Part shown: piece after piece, positions 17,690 to 26,356 of the stretch
Layout of the letters: every line of letters begins with the position of its first letter
Position numbering within the stretch: position 1 is the stretch's first letter
DNA from: Basfia succiniciproducens
Lineage (GTDB): Bacteria > Pseudomonadota > Gammaproteobacteria > Enterobacterales > Pasteurellaceae
Direction: 5' to 3'
Assembly: GCF_011455875.1 (NCBI RefSeq)
Contig: NZ_CP015031.1
Coordinates: forward strand, 620,001-684,000
Length of the DNA: 64,000 bases
Translations under genes and position numbers: made by a program
The notes under the pieces: model-generated
What the model was told of the DNA's origin: nothing
The model's input: only the letters and a program-made list of their open reading frames with translations
The model's database searches: none

Positions 17690-18706
17690 ATGCAAAAACC
17701 TACAGTTGCAATGGTTCTGGGGGATCCTGCCGGCGTCGGTCCCGAGCTGGTGGCTAAATTATTGGCACAAACTGAACAGAGAACAAAAGCGAATGTGTTG
17801 CTGATAGCGGATAGAGAAGAGTTACGCAAAGGGTTGAAAATTGCTCAGGCTACATTTGAATATGATGAAATATCACCGGAAAATTTACCGGATTATGCTT
17901 TCAAAAGCGGTGTTCCGGCATTAATTCATCACAAATGTTCACATCCTGTTCCATTTGAATATGGCAAGGCGACCGAGCAAAGCGGGGTGTATATTTTAGA
18001 GACATTAAAGAAAGCCGTTGACTTTGCTCAAGCAGGATATGTGCAATCTATTTGTTTTGCGCCGTTGAATAAACAGGCTATGCATAAAGGAGGATTGAAG
18101 TATCGTGATGAGTTACATTGGTTCGCAGACCAAACAAATTTTCACGAATTTGTGTGTGAACTGAATGTGGTAGACGGTATTTGGGCAGGCCGCGTTACTT
18201 CACATATTCCGTTTAAGGATATTGTGCCGAATTTATCGATAAAAAACGTCGTCGATTGTATTTGTTTATTACATAAATCCTTAACGCAAGCCGGCGTGAA
18301 ACATCCGAAAATTGCAGTGCAGGCGTTGAATCCGCACGGAGGTGAAGGCGGTGTATTCGGTGACGAAGAAATTAAAATTATTACACCGGCTATCGAACTG
18401 GCGCGGAAGGAGTATGGATTTGAGCTCTACGGTCCGTTCCCGAGTGATACGACAATGCGTGAGGTTAATCGGTTAAAAATTGACGGTGTGGTTTCTATGT
18501 ATCACGACCAGTTCTCCACCGCTTTAAAATTATTAGGATTTGAGCGCGGCGTCACGGTACAGGGCGGTATTCCGATTCCGATTACTACGGCAAATCACGG
18601 CACGGCATACGATTTATATGGCCAAAATGTTGCCATTCCAACCGCGTTTGAGGAAGCCTTTAATATTGCCGTACGTATGGGTAACGGGGTTCTTGAATCC
18701 AAATAA
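17690..18706 (+). CDS. PdxA2-like 4-phospho-tetronate dehydrogenase
   Basis: A 338-residue PdxA-family NAD- and metal-dependent dehydrogenase. PdxA itself oxidises 4-phosphohydroxy-L-threonine in vitamin B6 synthesis; the PdxA2 branch oxidises and decarboxylates 4-phospho-D-erythronate or -threonate to dihydroxyacetone phosphate. The N-terminal GDPAGVGPEL and ALNPHGGEGG near residue 214 (metal-binding His) are typical. Its position as first gene of a sugar catabolic operon favours the PdxA2 role. The DUF1537 kinase normally paired with PdxA2 is absent; a DhaKL pair follows instead, 31 bp downstream. Confidence 0.85.
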   Translation: MQKPTVAMVLGDPAGVGPELVAKLLAQTEQRTKANVLLIADREELRKGLKIAQATFEYDEISPENLPDYAFKSGVPALIHHKCSHPVPFEYGKATEQSGVYILETLKKAVDFAQAGYVQSICFAPLNKQAMHKGGLKYRDELHWFADQTNFHEFVCELNVVDGIWAGRVTSHIPFKDIVPNLSIKNVVDCICLLHKSLTQAGVKHPKIAVQALNPHGGEGGVFGDEEIKIITPAIELARKEYGFELYGPFPSDTTMREVNRLKIDGVVSMYHDQFSTALKLLGFERGVTVQGGIPIPITTANHGTAYDLYGQNVAIPTAFEEAFNIAVRMGNGVLESK

Positions 18707-18737
18707 AATTTTAGAATTAAACATCAGGAGACGAGTT

Positions 18738-19742
18738 ATGAGCAGAAAACCGAAAAAATTACTGAATAATCCGAATGATGTTCCGGCAGAACAGCTGGAA
18801 GGATTGATTTATGCCTGTGGCGATAAACTTATCAAAGTTGAAGGCTACAGCGGAGTGTACCGTAATGATATTAAAGCGGATCAGGTTGTCGTGGTGACGG
18901 GGGGCGGCAGCGGTCACGAACCGATGTTTGCCGGCTATGTCGGCAAAGGGCTGGCCGATGCGGCGGCGCTGGGGGAAATATTTGCTTCGCCGTCTCCGGA
19001 CATTATTATTGAAACGACGAAAGCGGCGCAAAAAGGTCAGGGCGTACTATTCGTTTACGGTAATTATGCTGGCGATAATATGAATTTTGATATTGCCGCC
19101 GAGTTATTGGAAGAAGAAGGTATTCAGGTTAAAACCGTACGGGTTACCGATGATATTTCGGCCGCCCCCTTATCTAGAATGAGTGACCGACGTGGTGTGG
19201 CCGGTGATATGTATGTGCTTAAAATTGCCGGTGCGGCGGTAGAAGCCGGTTACGATCTTGATAAAGTACATGAAGTGACCGCTAAAGCAAATTTCAATAC
19301 GCGCACAATGGGGGTGGCGTTGGGGGCTTGTTCTATTCCGCAAACGGGTAAATTTAATTTCGAATTAGCGGATGATGAGCTGGAACTTGGAATGGGTATT
19401 CATGGTGAACCCGGTGTCAGACGTCAGAAAATGGCAAGTGCGGATGAAATTAACGGAGAAATGATCGAACGTTTATGTGCCGATATTGAACTAAAAGCCG
19501 GTGATAAAGTTTGCGTTACCATTAATAACTTAGGGGCTTCGACTTATACGGAACTGCTGATTGCCAACCGGAAAGTTCATCAGGTGTTAAGCGAATGTAG
19601 TATTCAGATTCACGATACGTTAATCGGCGGTTATTGCACCTCACAGGAAATGGCGGGTTATTCCATTACCATTTTCCGTTTAGATGACGAATTACAAAAA
19701 CTTTACGATATGCCTTGTGATAGTTTTGCCTGGAGAAAATGA
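18738..19742 (+). CDS. DhaK-like kinase subunit (dihydroxyacetone/erythrulose kinase)
   Basis: Substrate-binding subunit of a two-part ketose kinase. The ATG at 18738 after CAGGAG gives 334 residues; a longer in-frame start at 18540 lies inside pdxA2. GGGSGHEP places a substrate His at residue 60, and GIHGEPG gives His222, the residue that holds the ketose covalently in DhaK. Relatives phosphorylate dihydroxyacetone with PEP-derived phosphate or tetruloses with ATP; isomerase neighbours favour a tetrulose. No DhaM is present here. Confidence 0.85.
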   Translation: MSRKPKKLLNNPNDVPAEQLEGLIYACGDKLIKVEGYSGVYRNDIKADQVVVVTGGGSGHEPMFAGYVGKGLADAAALGEIFASPSPDIIIETTKAAQKGQGVLFVYGNYAGDNMNFDIAAELLEEEGIQVKTVRVTDDISAAPLSRMSDRRGVAGDMYVLKIAGAAVEAGYDLDKVHEVTAKANFNTRTMGVALGACSIPQTGKFNFELADDELELGMGIHGEPGVRRQKMASADEINGEMIERLCADIELKAGDKVCVTINNLGASTYTELLIANRKVHQVLSECSIQIHDTLIGGYCTSQEMAGYSITIFRLDDELQKLYDMPCDSFAWRK

Positions 19743-19743
19743 T

Positions 19744-20370
19744 ATGAACGTAGCAGAAACAAGAGAATTATTACTCTACACCGCAGAAAAAATGGTGGAT
19801 AGCGAACCGACTTTAACCGAACTGGATTTAAAAATCGGTGACGGAGACCACGGATTGGGTATGCAACGGGGCTTTGCGGCCGTCCGGGATTTGCTTAAAA
19901 CCGATGCTTTCCAACCTAAAGACATCGGTGAGTTGTTTTTAACCGCCGGTACCAAAATGATGTCCAGTATGGGCGGTGCTTCCGGTGCGATTTTCGGTAC
20001 CTTATTCAGAGCGGGCGGTAAAGCTATCGCCGGTCAAAATACTTTCAATGCGACTGTATTATCTCAGTTTTTAACTGCCGGTTCCGCCGGGGTATTTGCC
20101 CGCGGCGGTGCGAAACCGGGCGATAAAACGATGATGGATGCTTTGGTCGCGGCGGAAAAACAAGCCGAGCAAGAAAAAAATGCGGATTTGAAAGATGCGT
20201 TGGCCCGCGTTGCCAAAGCGGCGGAAGACGGAGCAGAAAGTACCCGTGATCAGGTTGCCGTATTCGGGCGGGCTAAAAGTCTGGGAGAACGTTCTTTGGG
20301 TTATGTTGATCCGGGCGCCGTTTCAATGTCGTTAATTTTGAAATATATGTCCGAATTTGTGAATAAATAA
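19744..20370 (+). CDS. DhaL-like kinase subunit
   Basis: Nucleotide-binding partner of the DhaK-like protein. The ATG at 19744, one base after the dhaK stop, gives 208 residues (E. coli DhaL 210). Asp28, Asp33 and Asp35 of LDLKIGDGDHG are the Mg-nucleotide ligands. The glycine-rich loop SMGGASGAIFGT near residue 78 and a conserved GAKPGDKTMMD are present. In DhaL the bound ADP is recharged by DhaM; in other family members ATP exchanges freely. Which applies here cannot be told. Confidence 0.88.
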   Translation: MNVAETRELLLYTAEKMVDSEPTLTELDLKIGDGDHGLGMQRGFAAVRDLLKTDAFQPKDIGELFLTAGTKMMSSMGGASGAIFGTLFRAGGKAIAGQNTFNATVLSQFLTAGSAGVFARGGAKPGDKTMMDALVAAEKQAEQEKNADLKDALARVAKAAEDGAESTRDQVAVFGRAKSLGERSLGYVDPGAVSMSLILKYMSEFVNK

Positions 20371-20386
20371 TCGTCTCAGAAGATAG

Positions 20387-20404
20387 GGCGTAAATTTTTA
20401 CGCC
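20387..20404 (+). terminator. Small hairpin after the dhaL-like gene
   Basis: GGCGTAAA / TTTACGCC 8-bp stem with a TT loop, followed by only three T. It may be a weak terminator or an mRNA stability element inside the operon, since the next gene starts 21 bp later with a strong GGAGG. Confidence 0.45.
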
Positions 20405-20424
20405 TTTCAACGGAGGAAAGTGTT

Positions 20425-21312
20425 ATGACACAACAAAAGGCTACAAGAATGGATAAGGGTTTTAGATTAGCGGTAAATACATCGATTTTTGACGGCTATG
20501 ATTTAGAAACAGCGTTAGCTTCAATAAAAAAATGTGGTTTTAATTTTTTTGAATTGGCATACAACCAAGGTTATGTAGGTAATTTAAATCAGGATTTATT
20601 TGGTGTTGAAAATGGAAATAATATTAATAAATTAAAAGAAAAATACCAATTATCCGTTTTAGCGCTTGGTTGTACCATGGATTTATCCTCGGATAATTTT
20701 CTGGAAATTTTTTCGCCAAGACTGCGTTTTGCTCAATTAATCGGAGCTAAATACATTAATGTATGTACCGCTAAGCGCGAGAATAAAGACAAAATGATAT
20801 GCAATCTAAAATCATTAAGACCAATATTAGAAGAAACGGGGTGTATTCTCTGCTTAGAGAATGGTGGTGATTATAATTTTAATGCCTTTATTACGCTTGA
20901 AGAAGGTATTGAGTTATTGAATGAATTAGGAGATGACGTTTATTCCATTAATTTTGATCCGGGTAATATGGTGACCTACGATAAAAATCTGGATGTCGTC
21001 GCACAGTCAATAAAATCATTGGATTATGTACGTTATTTTCATATTAAGGATGTTTGTATTACAGGTGAAAAATTCAGATTTATTCCGGTGGAAGGCAGAG
21101 GACTGATTAATTATCAGGAAATTATTTATGGGTTAAAACAGCGGGGTATTCCTTGTAGCTTTGAAATCCCACTCAGAATATACCGTGAGCTGGATTCTAC
21201 GCCGCGTAGATTTGAAAAAGCGGCGGAACTTGCCGTAATTGAAAACACATTAATTAAATCGCGAGAGTATGTTGAAACTATACCTGGAAATATCAATTTT
21301 GAGAGGGAGTAA
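20425..21312 (+). CDS. Sugar-phosphate isomerase/epimerase (xylose-isomerase-like TIM barrel, EryC/Hyi-like)
   Basis: A 295-residue protein of the AP-endonuclease-2/xylose-isomerase-like TIM-barrel superfamily. The usual metal ligands are in order: Glu145 (CLENGG), Asp178 (NFDPGN), His206 (YFHIKD), Glu247 (SFEIPL). In Brucella erythritol catabolism, EryC of this fold isomerises tetrulose 4-phosphate, and it works with TIM-like EryH and RpiB-like EryI, both of which have counterparts in this operon. A 2-oxotetronate isomerase (OtnI-like) role is an alternative. The gene is more AT-rich than its neighbours. Its TAA stop overlaps the next ATG. Confidence 0.75.
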   Translation: MTQQKATRMDKGFRLAVNTSIFDGYDLETALASIKKCGFNFFELAYNQGYVGNLNQDLFGVENGNNINKLKEKYQLSVLALGCTMDLSSDNFLEIFSPRLRFAQLIGAKYINVCTAKRENKDKMICNLKSLRPILEETGCILCLENGGDYNFNAFITLEEGIELLNELGDDVYSINFDPGNMVTYDKNLDVVAQSIKSLDYVRYFHIKDVCITGEKFRFIPVEGRGLINYQEIIYGLKQRGIPCSFEIPLRIYRELDSTPRRFEKAAELAVIENTLIKSREYVETIPGNINFERE

Positions 21313-22268
21313 TGGTTGAATATAAAGAAGGGAGTCTACTGACGGAAATTGCCATTGCCTATTATGAGCACGAGCTTACTCAAGAAGAAATAGCCAATAA
21401 ATTTAATATTTCACGTATTAAAGTCGGGCGTTTATTAAAAAAGGCAAGGCAAGAAGGCATTGTTGAGATCAACGTAAAATATCATCCTGTTTTTACCTCT
21501 CAACTGGAAGACAGATTGATTGAGCAATTCGGTATTCAACGGGCATTGATTGCAATTGATGAACAAAATGAGAGCGAACAACGTGAACAGGTCGCCACAT
21601 TAGTGAGCTCTTATTTATCCAATACATTAAAAGACGGTATGACAGTTGCTGTCGGACAAGGGCGAAATGTTGCCGCTGTGGGCGAACATATCGGAATCTT
21701 CCCAGAAAAAAACTGTAAATTTATTTGCGGAATAGGCGGGGTTCAACGGTTAGGCGATCCTGTTGATGCCGATCATATTTGTCGTAATTTAGCCCGTAAA
21801 TTTAACGGGGCGAACGAAACTTTATACGCTCCGGCGTATTTGGAAGATAAAGCGTTTCGCGATGTATTTATGAAAAACGGGGTAATTAAAGAGACCCTGG
21901 ATCGGGCCCGTAAGGCGGATATCGCGCTGGTCGGTATCGGCGATATGAGTGAAGAAAGCTATATGGTTCAGTTAGGTTGGTTTACACCGAAAGAAATTAC
22001 CGAGGCAAGAATGAACCTGGGGGTCATTGGTGATATTGCGGGATACGGTTTTTTCAATTTGCAGGGAGAACCTGTCGATACGGTAATGAATAACCGGGTG
22101 ATCGGATTAAGCTTAGAAGATCTTAGAGCCATTCCCTGCGTTATCGGCATTGCTTCCGAAAGTAGTAAGGCAATGGCAATATTGGGTGCGCTAAGAACGG
22201 GGATTATTGACATTATTGCCACCAGTGCAAGCAATATAAATTCAATTTTAAATTTAATAAAGGGTTAA
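21312..22268 (+). CDS. SorC/DeoR-type transcriptional regulator
   Basis: A 318-residue regulator with an N-terminal helix-turn-helix (LTQEEIANKFNISRIKVGRLLKKA, about residues 22-45) and a C-terminal sugar-phosphate-binding domain of the SorC family. Such proteins sense a phosphorylated pathway intermediate, so a tetrose or tetrulose phosphate is a reasonable effector. It sits inside the operon it probably controls, overlapping the previous stop by one base (TAATG). Confidence 0.88.
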   Translation: MVEYKEGSLLTEIAIAYYEHELTQEEIANKFNISRIKVGRLLKKARQEGIVEINVKYHPVFTSQLEDRLIEQFGIQRALIAIDEQNESEQREQVATLVSSYLSNTLKDGMTVAVGQGRNVAAVGEHIGIFPEKNCKFICGIGGVQRLGDPVDADHICRNLARKFNGANETLYAPAYLEDKAFRDVFMKNGVIKETLDRARKADIALVGIGDMSEESYMVQLGWFTPKEITEARMNLGVIGDIAGYGFFNLQGEPVDTVMNNRVIGLSLEDLRAIPCVIGIASESSKAMAILGALRTGIIDIIATSASNINSILNLIKG

Positions 22269-22287
22269 TAGCATAGGAGAAATAATT

Positions 22288-22740
22288 ATGAAAATTGCTA
22301 TCGGATGTGATGATGCCGCATATAACTTAAAGATTGAGTTAATCAAATATCTGGAAACATTAGGTATTGAATGCGATGACTTTGGCGCCGGTGCGGGCGA
22401 TTTGACATTGTATCCGGATGTCGCCGAGAAAGTAGCTTTGGCGGTTTCCGAAGGCAAATATGATCGTGGAATTCTTACCTGCGGAACCGGTATCGGCATG
22501 TGCATTACGGCAAATAAAGTTCCGGGGGTAAGAGCGGCGGTTTGTCATGACGTTTTTTCTGCCGAACGTTCAAGAAAAAGTAATGATGCGCAAATTATCT
22601 GTTTCGGTGAGCGTGTGATTGGCGTGGAATTAGCAAAATCACTACTTAAAGTGTGGTTGGAATGTGATTTTGCAGGCGGTGGCTCAACACCAAAATTAGC
22701 AAAAATTAAAGAAATTGATGCTAAATATAATAAACGTTAG
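22288..22740 (+). CDS. RpiB/LacAB-family isomerase (EryI-like)
   Basis: A 150-residue RpiB-fold isomerase. The catalytic Cys65 lies in TCGTGIGMC. The N-terminal motif is GCDDAA rather than the GCDHAG/GCDHVG of most ribose-5-phosphate isomerases B, so a ring-opening His is replaced by Asp9, which suggests a different substrate. EryI, a family member, converts D-erythrulose 4-phosphate to D-erythrose 4-phosphate, fitting the context. Good AGGAG ribosome site. Confidence 0.85.
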   Translation: MKIAIGCDDAAYNLKIELIKYLETLGIECDDFGAGAGDLTLYPDVAEKVALAVSEGKYDRGILTCGTGIGMCITANKVPGVRAAVCHDVFSAERSRKSNDAQIICFGERVIGVELAKSLLKVWLECDFAGGGSTPKLAKIKEIDAKYNKR

Positions 22741-22803
22741 TAGTGAATAAACTAAAAGTATTATTCCTATTTATCCACAATGAAAATGAGTGAAGGTGTA
22801 ATT

Positions 22804-23781
22804 ATGAAAAAATTAACTGTTATTTCAGCAACCGTATTACTTGCTATGTTCTCTGCGTCTACCTTTGCCGCGGGAGAACATACGTTGGCGCTTAGTCACT
22901 ATGGTTCGCCGAGCGATACCGTGACAAAAGCAACTGCGTTGATGGCTAAAAGAGCCAATGAACTGTCTAATGGACGTATCACGATTAAATTACATCCCAA
23001 TAGTGAATTGGGCGCTTCCGATACTCAAATCGACGGTACCAGAATAGGGACGATTGATATTGTTGTAGTAGGAAACCCGTATTACACCACCTTTAATGAA
23101 GAACTCAATTTATTGGATTTACCATTCCTATTTAAAGACGAAGCTCATGTTGAAAAAGTATTAAATGGGGAAGTCGGGGAACATCTGTTGAAATCATTGG
23201 AAAGTGCAAACTTGAAAGGGTTGGCATTCTATGAGATTGGATTTAGAGATATCACTAACAGCAAAAAACAAATTAAAACCGTTGCGAATTTATCCGGTCT
23301 GAAGTTAAGAACCACTCCTAATCCCGCACATATCGCGGCTTTTAAAGAATGGGGTGCAAATCCGACGCCAATGCCGTTTAACGAAGTTTATTTTTCTCTG
23401 AAAACCGGCGTTATTGATGGACAGGAAAATCCGGTTCATCATATTTACAACAATAACTTACAGGAAGTTCAGAAATATCTGTCTTTAACTCATCATGCTT
23501 ATACCGCGGCACCAATGTCAATGAATTTGGATCGCTTTAATTCTTTAGATAAAGAAGATCAGGATATTTTGTTGCAAGCGGCAAAAGAGGGCGCCGAGTT
23601 AGAGAAACAACTGAATGTGGAAGAAAATAAGGTTTATTTGGAGAAACTAAAACAGCAAGGTATGGACGTTGAGGAAGATCCGGATACAGCCTCTTTCCAA
23701 GCCGGTGCTAAAAAAGCCTGGGATGATTATGCCAAGAAATTTGGTGATCAAATGATTAATAAAGTGACTGCCACTAAATAA
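22804..23781 (+). CDS. TRAP transporter periplasmic substrate-binding protein (DctP family)
   Basis: Captures the substrate in the periplasm. The ATG at 22804 (AAGG 7 nt upstream) gives 325 residues with a clear signal peptide ending at about STFA-A; an in-frame start at 22780 only adds eight residues. The LKLRTTPN segment near residue 160 holds the Arg that binds the substrate carboxylate in most DctP proteins, so the ligand is probably an acid. That fits a tetronate better than a neutral tetrulose. Confidence 0.93.
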   Translation: MKKLTVISATVLLAMFSASTFAAGEHTLALSHYGSPSDTVTKATALMAKRANELSNGRITIKLHPNSELGASDTQIDGTRIGTIDIVVVGNPYYTTFNEELNLLDLPFLFKDEAHVEKVLNGEVGEHLLKSLESANLKGLAFYEIGFRDITNSKKQIKTVANLSGLKLRTTPNPAHIAAFKEWGANPTPMPFNEVYFSLKTGVIDGQENPVHHIYNNNLQEVQKYLSLTHHAYTAAPMSMNLDRFNSLDKEDQDILLQAAKEGAELEKQLNVEENKVYLEKLKQQGMDVEEDPDTASFQAGAKKAWDDYAKKFGDQMINKVTATK

Positions 23782-23795
23782 GCAAATATAAAAAA

Positions 23796-23841
23796 GTTGG
23801 GATTATGTCCGTATCAAGTGTTATGTACGCATAATCCCAAC
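23796..23841 (+). other. Long intercistronic stem-loop between dctP and dctQ
   Basis: A perfect 12-bp stem GTTGGGATTATG (23796-23807) / CATAATCCCAAC (23830-23841); an inner CGTA/TACG helix extends it. There is no following T run, so it is more likely an mRNA-stability or processing hairpin that lets the binding protein be made in excess over the permeases. Confidence 0.75.
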
Positions 23842-23886
23842 ACATATGGAAATACACTTATTTAGTCTGATTAGGAGGCTGATATC

Positions 23887-24363
23887 ATGCTGGAACAATA
23901 TGAGAAATTTATCAATAAAACCTTTTTATCATTAGGATGTCTTTTTTTTCTTGTGTTAGTTGCGATGACGTTTGTACAGGTTATTACGAGATATGTGATT
24001 AACATTTCGTTTCCTTGGGCGGAAGAGTTTTTGAGATTTTGCTATACCTGTATGATTTTATTCGGAATTTTGACGACAACCCAGATTCAGGTTCCTATGG
24101 TTAGAATCATGATTTTTGAGCGATTTAAATACGGCTGGTTATTATCCTCCGCTCTATACATTGTGATGTTAATTTGTTTATTTTTATTAGTTAAAGGCGG
24201 TTTAAAAGTTTATTCCATGAATTTGAATAGCTATTATTCGGCGTTTAAGATCTCAAAGTCTTGGGTATATATACCGTTTCTTATTTGTTTATCATTAGAG
24301 ATGGTGCGAATTGTCATTGCGTTCGTTTCTTTAGCTAAAACTAGAAAAGTGAGGGAATTATAA
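23887..24363 (+). CDS. TRAP transporter small permease (DctQ family)
   Basis: A 158-residue inner-membrane protein with four predicted helices (starting about residues 13, 52, 80 and 128), the DctQ topology. SFPWAEEFLRF near residue 40 is the characteristic DctQ motif. Strong GGAGG before the ATG. The stop overlaps the dctM start. Confidence 0.92.
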   Translation: MLEQYEKFINKTFLSLGCLFFLVLVAMTFVQVITRYVINISFPWAEEFLRFCYTCMILFGILTTTQIQVPMVRIMIFERFKYGWLLSSALYIVMLICLFLLVKGGLKVYSMNLNSYYSAFKISKSWVYIPFLICLSLEMVRIVIAFVSLAKTRKVREL

Positions 24364-25658
24364 TGTCATTCATCGTATTGCTTGGAGTAATGTTTATCCT
24401 TACGGTGCTCGGTTTACCATTGTTTTATAGTATTATCTTCGCATCTATTGTGACATTATTCACTTTCTTACCTAATATCCCCGTGACGATCGTAGCACAG
24501 CAAGTAATGCAAGGACTTGATACTAACGCTTTGCAGGCGCTCGCATTTTTCTTTTTAGCTGGAGAATTGATGAGTGTCGGCGGGATCACCTCACGTATTA
24601 TCCGTTTCGTCACCTCATTAATCGGTCGCTGGAAAGGTTCGCTGGCCTATATCAATATCTTTTCCAGTTTATTTTTTGGTTCTATCAGCGGATCCGCAGT
24701 TGCCTCTACGGCGGCTATTGGCAGTTCTTTGATTCCCGCAATGAAGAAGACCGGTTATCCGGCGGATTTCTCTGCCGCACTGACACAATCCGCTTCCATT
24801 ATCGGACCGATTATTCCGCCAAGCGTACCTATGATTGTTTTCGCGGCTTTAGCCGGTGCGGGCGTATCCGTAGGAAAAATGTTCATGTCCGGCATTATTC
24901 CGGGTATCATGATTGCGCTTGTACTGATCCTGGTTACTTTTATATTAAGTAAAATTTATAAATACGGTAATCAGGCAACCGCATTCAGCTGGAAAGAAGT
25001 GAAAGATAGCGGAAAAGATGCCGTATGGGCAATATTTTGTCCGGTTATTATTTTATACGGTATTATTTCGGGCGTTTTCACTGCAACGGAAGCGGGGGCG
25101 GTTTCTGTTGTTTATGCCTATCTGGTCGGTACATTCGTATATAAAGAATTAAGTATTGAACTATTGAAAAAAGCGTTGATTTCTTCACTCAAAGGAACCA
25201 TTACGGTTATGCTGATTGTCGGAGCATCTTCAATCTTTGCTTGGTTAATTGCTCGTTTACAAATCAGCCATCAGGTAGCCCATTGGGTGTCTTCCGTTTG
25301 CGATAGCCCTCTTCAGGCTCTGATATTGATTAATGCCATTGTGTTGTTCATCGGAATGATTATGGATCCGACGGCGGCATTGACAATTTTAGTACCGGTA
25401 TTTATGCCGATCGTTAATCAGTTTGGTATCGCACCGATTCACTTCGGTTTGGTAATCATCCTGAATCTGATGATAGGCTTGGTTACACCGCCGGTGGGCT
25501 ATTTGATTTTCCTCTCGGCCAACATTGCGGAATGTGAACCGATGAAAGTGCTTAAATCAAGTTTACCGTACCTATTCTCTTTATTCGCATTATTATTACT
25601 GCTAATTCTCGTACCTGAGTTTAGTACGTATTTACCGAATTTATTGTTTCCACAATAA
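24363..25658 (+). CDS. TRAP transporter large permease (DctM family)
   Basis: Sodium-coupled transport subunit, 431 residues with about twelve membrane helices. GSISGSAVASTAAIGS near residue 105 and IIGPIIPPSVPMI near 140 are typical of DctM and the wider ion-transporter superfamily. With DctP and DctQ it makes a complete TRAP importer, so the substrate enters unphosphorylated. Confidence 0.94.
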   Translation: MSFIVLLGVMFILTVLGLPLFYSIIFASIVTLFTFLPNIPVTIVAQQVMQGLDTNALQALAFFFLAGELMSVGGITSRIIRFVTSLIGRWKGSLAYINIFSSLFFGSISGSAVASTAAIGSSLIPAMKKTGYPADFSAALTQSASIIGPIIPPSVPMIVFAALAGAGVSVGKMFMSGIIPGIMIALVLILVTFILSKIYKYGNQATAFSWKEVKDSGKDAVWAIFCPVIILYGIISGVFTATEAGAVSVVYAYLVGTFVYKELSIELLKKALISSLKGTITVMLIVGASSIFAWLIARLQISHQVAHWVSSVCDSPLQALILINAIVLFIGMIMDPTAALTILVPVFMPIVNQFGIAPIHFGLVIILNLMIGLVTPPVGYLIFLSANIAECEPMKVLKSSLPYLFSLFALLLLLILVPEFSTYLPNLLFPQ

Positions 25659-25671
25659 GGAGATCTGAATT

Positions 25672-26346
25672 ATGAATAAATGGATTGATTTATCCATGCC
25701 GATTTCCACCGACCATGTACGCTGGAAAAGTGCGGTCGAAAAAAAGGGTAATTTTGATGAAGGTGATTTATTCGAAGCCACTCAGCTTCAGGTATCCTGC
25801 CACGCGTTTACACATATGGATGCGCTTAGCCATATTAAAAAAGACGCCTACAATATTCTGGATATTCCAATTGAAACCTATATCGGCGAGTTTCATGTGT
25901 TGGATTTGGCGGAGGTTATTACCGACAATTTCGCTATTACGCCGGAAGTGTTGGAACATTGTTGGCCGCAAGCGGAAAATGTGAAAAAAGTGATTTTTAA
26001 AACCTGTTGGGATACCCATTACAGCTATAATTCGAGAGAATTCTGGGGAAACTCGCCTTATATTACCTTTGAAGGCGCCGCTTATTTAGCGGATAAAAAT
26101 CTGGAAATCATTGCCTTTGATTTCCCGCAGGATTATCCGATTCGCGGTTGGCTTACCGGTACAATGGAGAAACCGTTAACCAAACATGTGACTCATCATC
26201 ATCTGTTAATGAAAGGAGTAACGCTGGTGGAATATATTTGCAATACAAAAAGTATTACCTCAGCGGTAATTGATGCTTTGATGATTCCGATTGCAATAAA
26301 AAATACCGATGGCGCACCTTGCCGTGTGTTAATTAAAAATAAATAA
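25672..26346 (+). CDS. Cyclase-family (kynurenine-formamidase-like) metal hydrolase
   Basis: A 224-residue protein of the cyclase superfamily. The metal motif reads His44-A-F-T47-His48-M-Asp50-A-L-S-His54, matching HxxTHxDxxxH. Members hydrolyse amides, esters or lactones (kynurenine formamidase, isatin hydrolase). In this operon it could open a tetronolactone or act on a derivative of the imported compound, but no reaction can be assigned. An uptake word lies inside near 25728. Confidence 0.8.
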   Translation: MNKWIDLSMPISTDHVRWKSAVEKKGNFDEGDLFEATQLQVSCHAFTHMDALSHIKKDAYNILDIPIETYIGEFHVLDLAEVITDNFAITPEVLEHCWPQAENVKKVIFKTCWDTHYSYNSREFWGNSPYITFEGAAYLADKNLEIIAFDFPQDYPIRGWLTGTMEKPLTKHVTHHHLLMKGVTLVEYICNTKSITSAVIDALMIPIAIKNTDGAPCRVLIKNK

Positions 26347-26356
26347 GGATTTGATA

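Noticed and set aside
18540-18737. A 66-codon N-terminal extension of the DhaK-like protein
   Set aside because: It lies within pdxA2 in another frame and has no ribosome site; the ATG at 18738 follows CAGGAG and gives the family length.
20425-21312. The EryC-like protein as a DNA-repair endonuclease IV
   Set aside because: Only the TIM-barrel fold and four metal ligands are shared; the nine-ligand trinuclear zinc pattern of endonuclease IV is not present, and the context is sugar catabolism.
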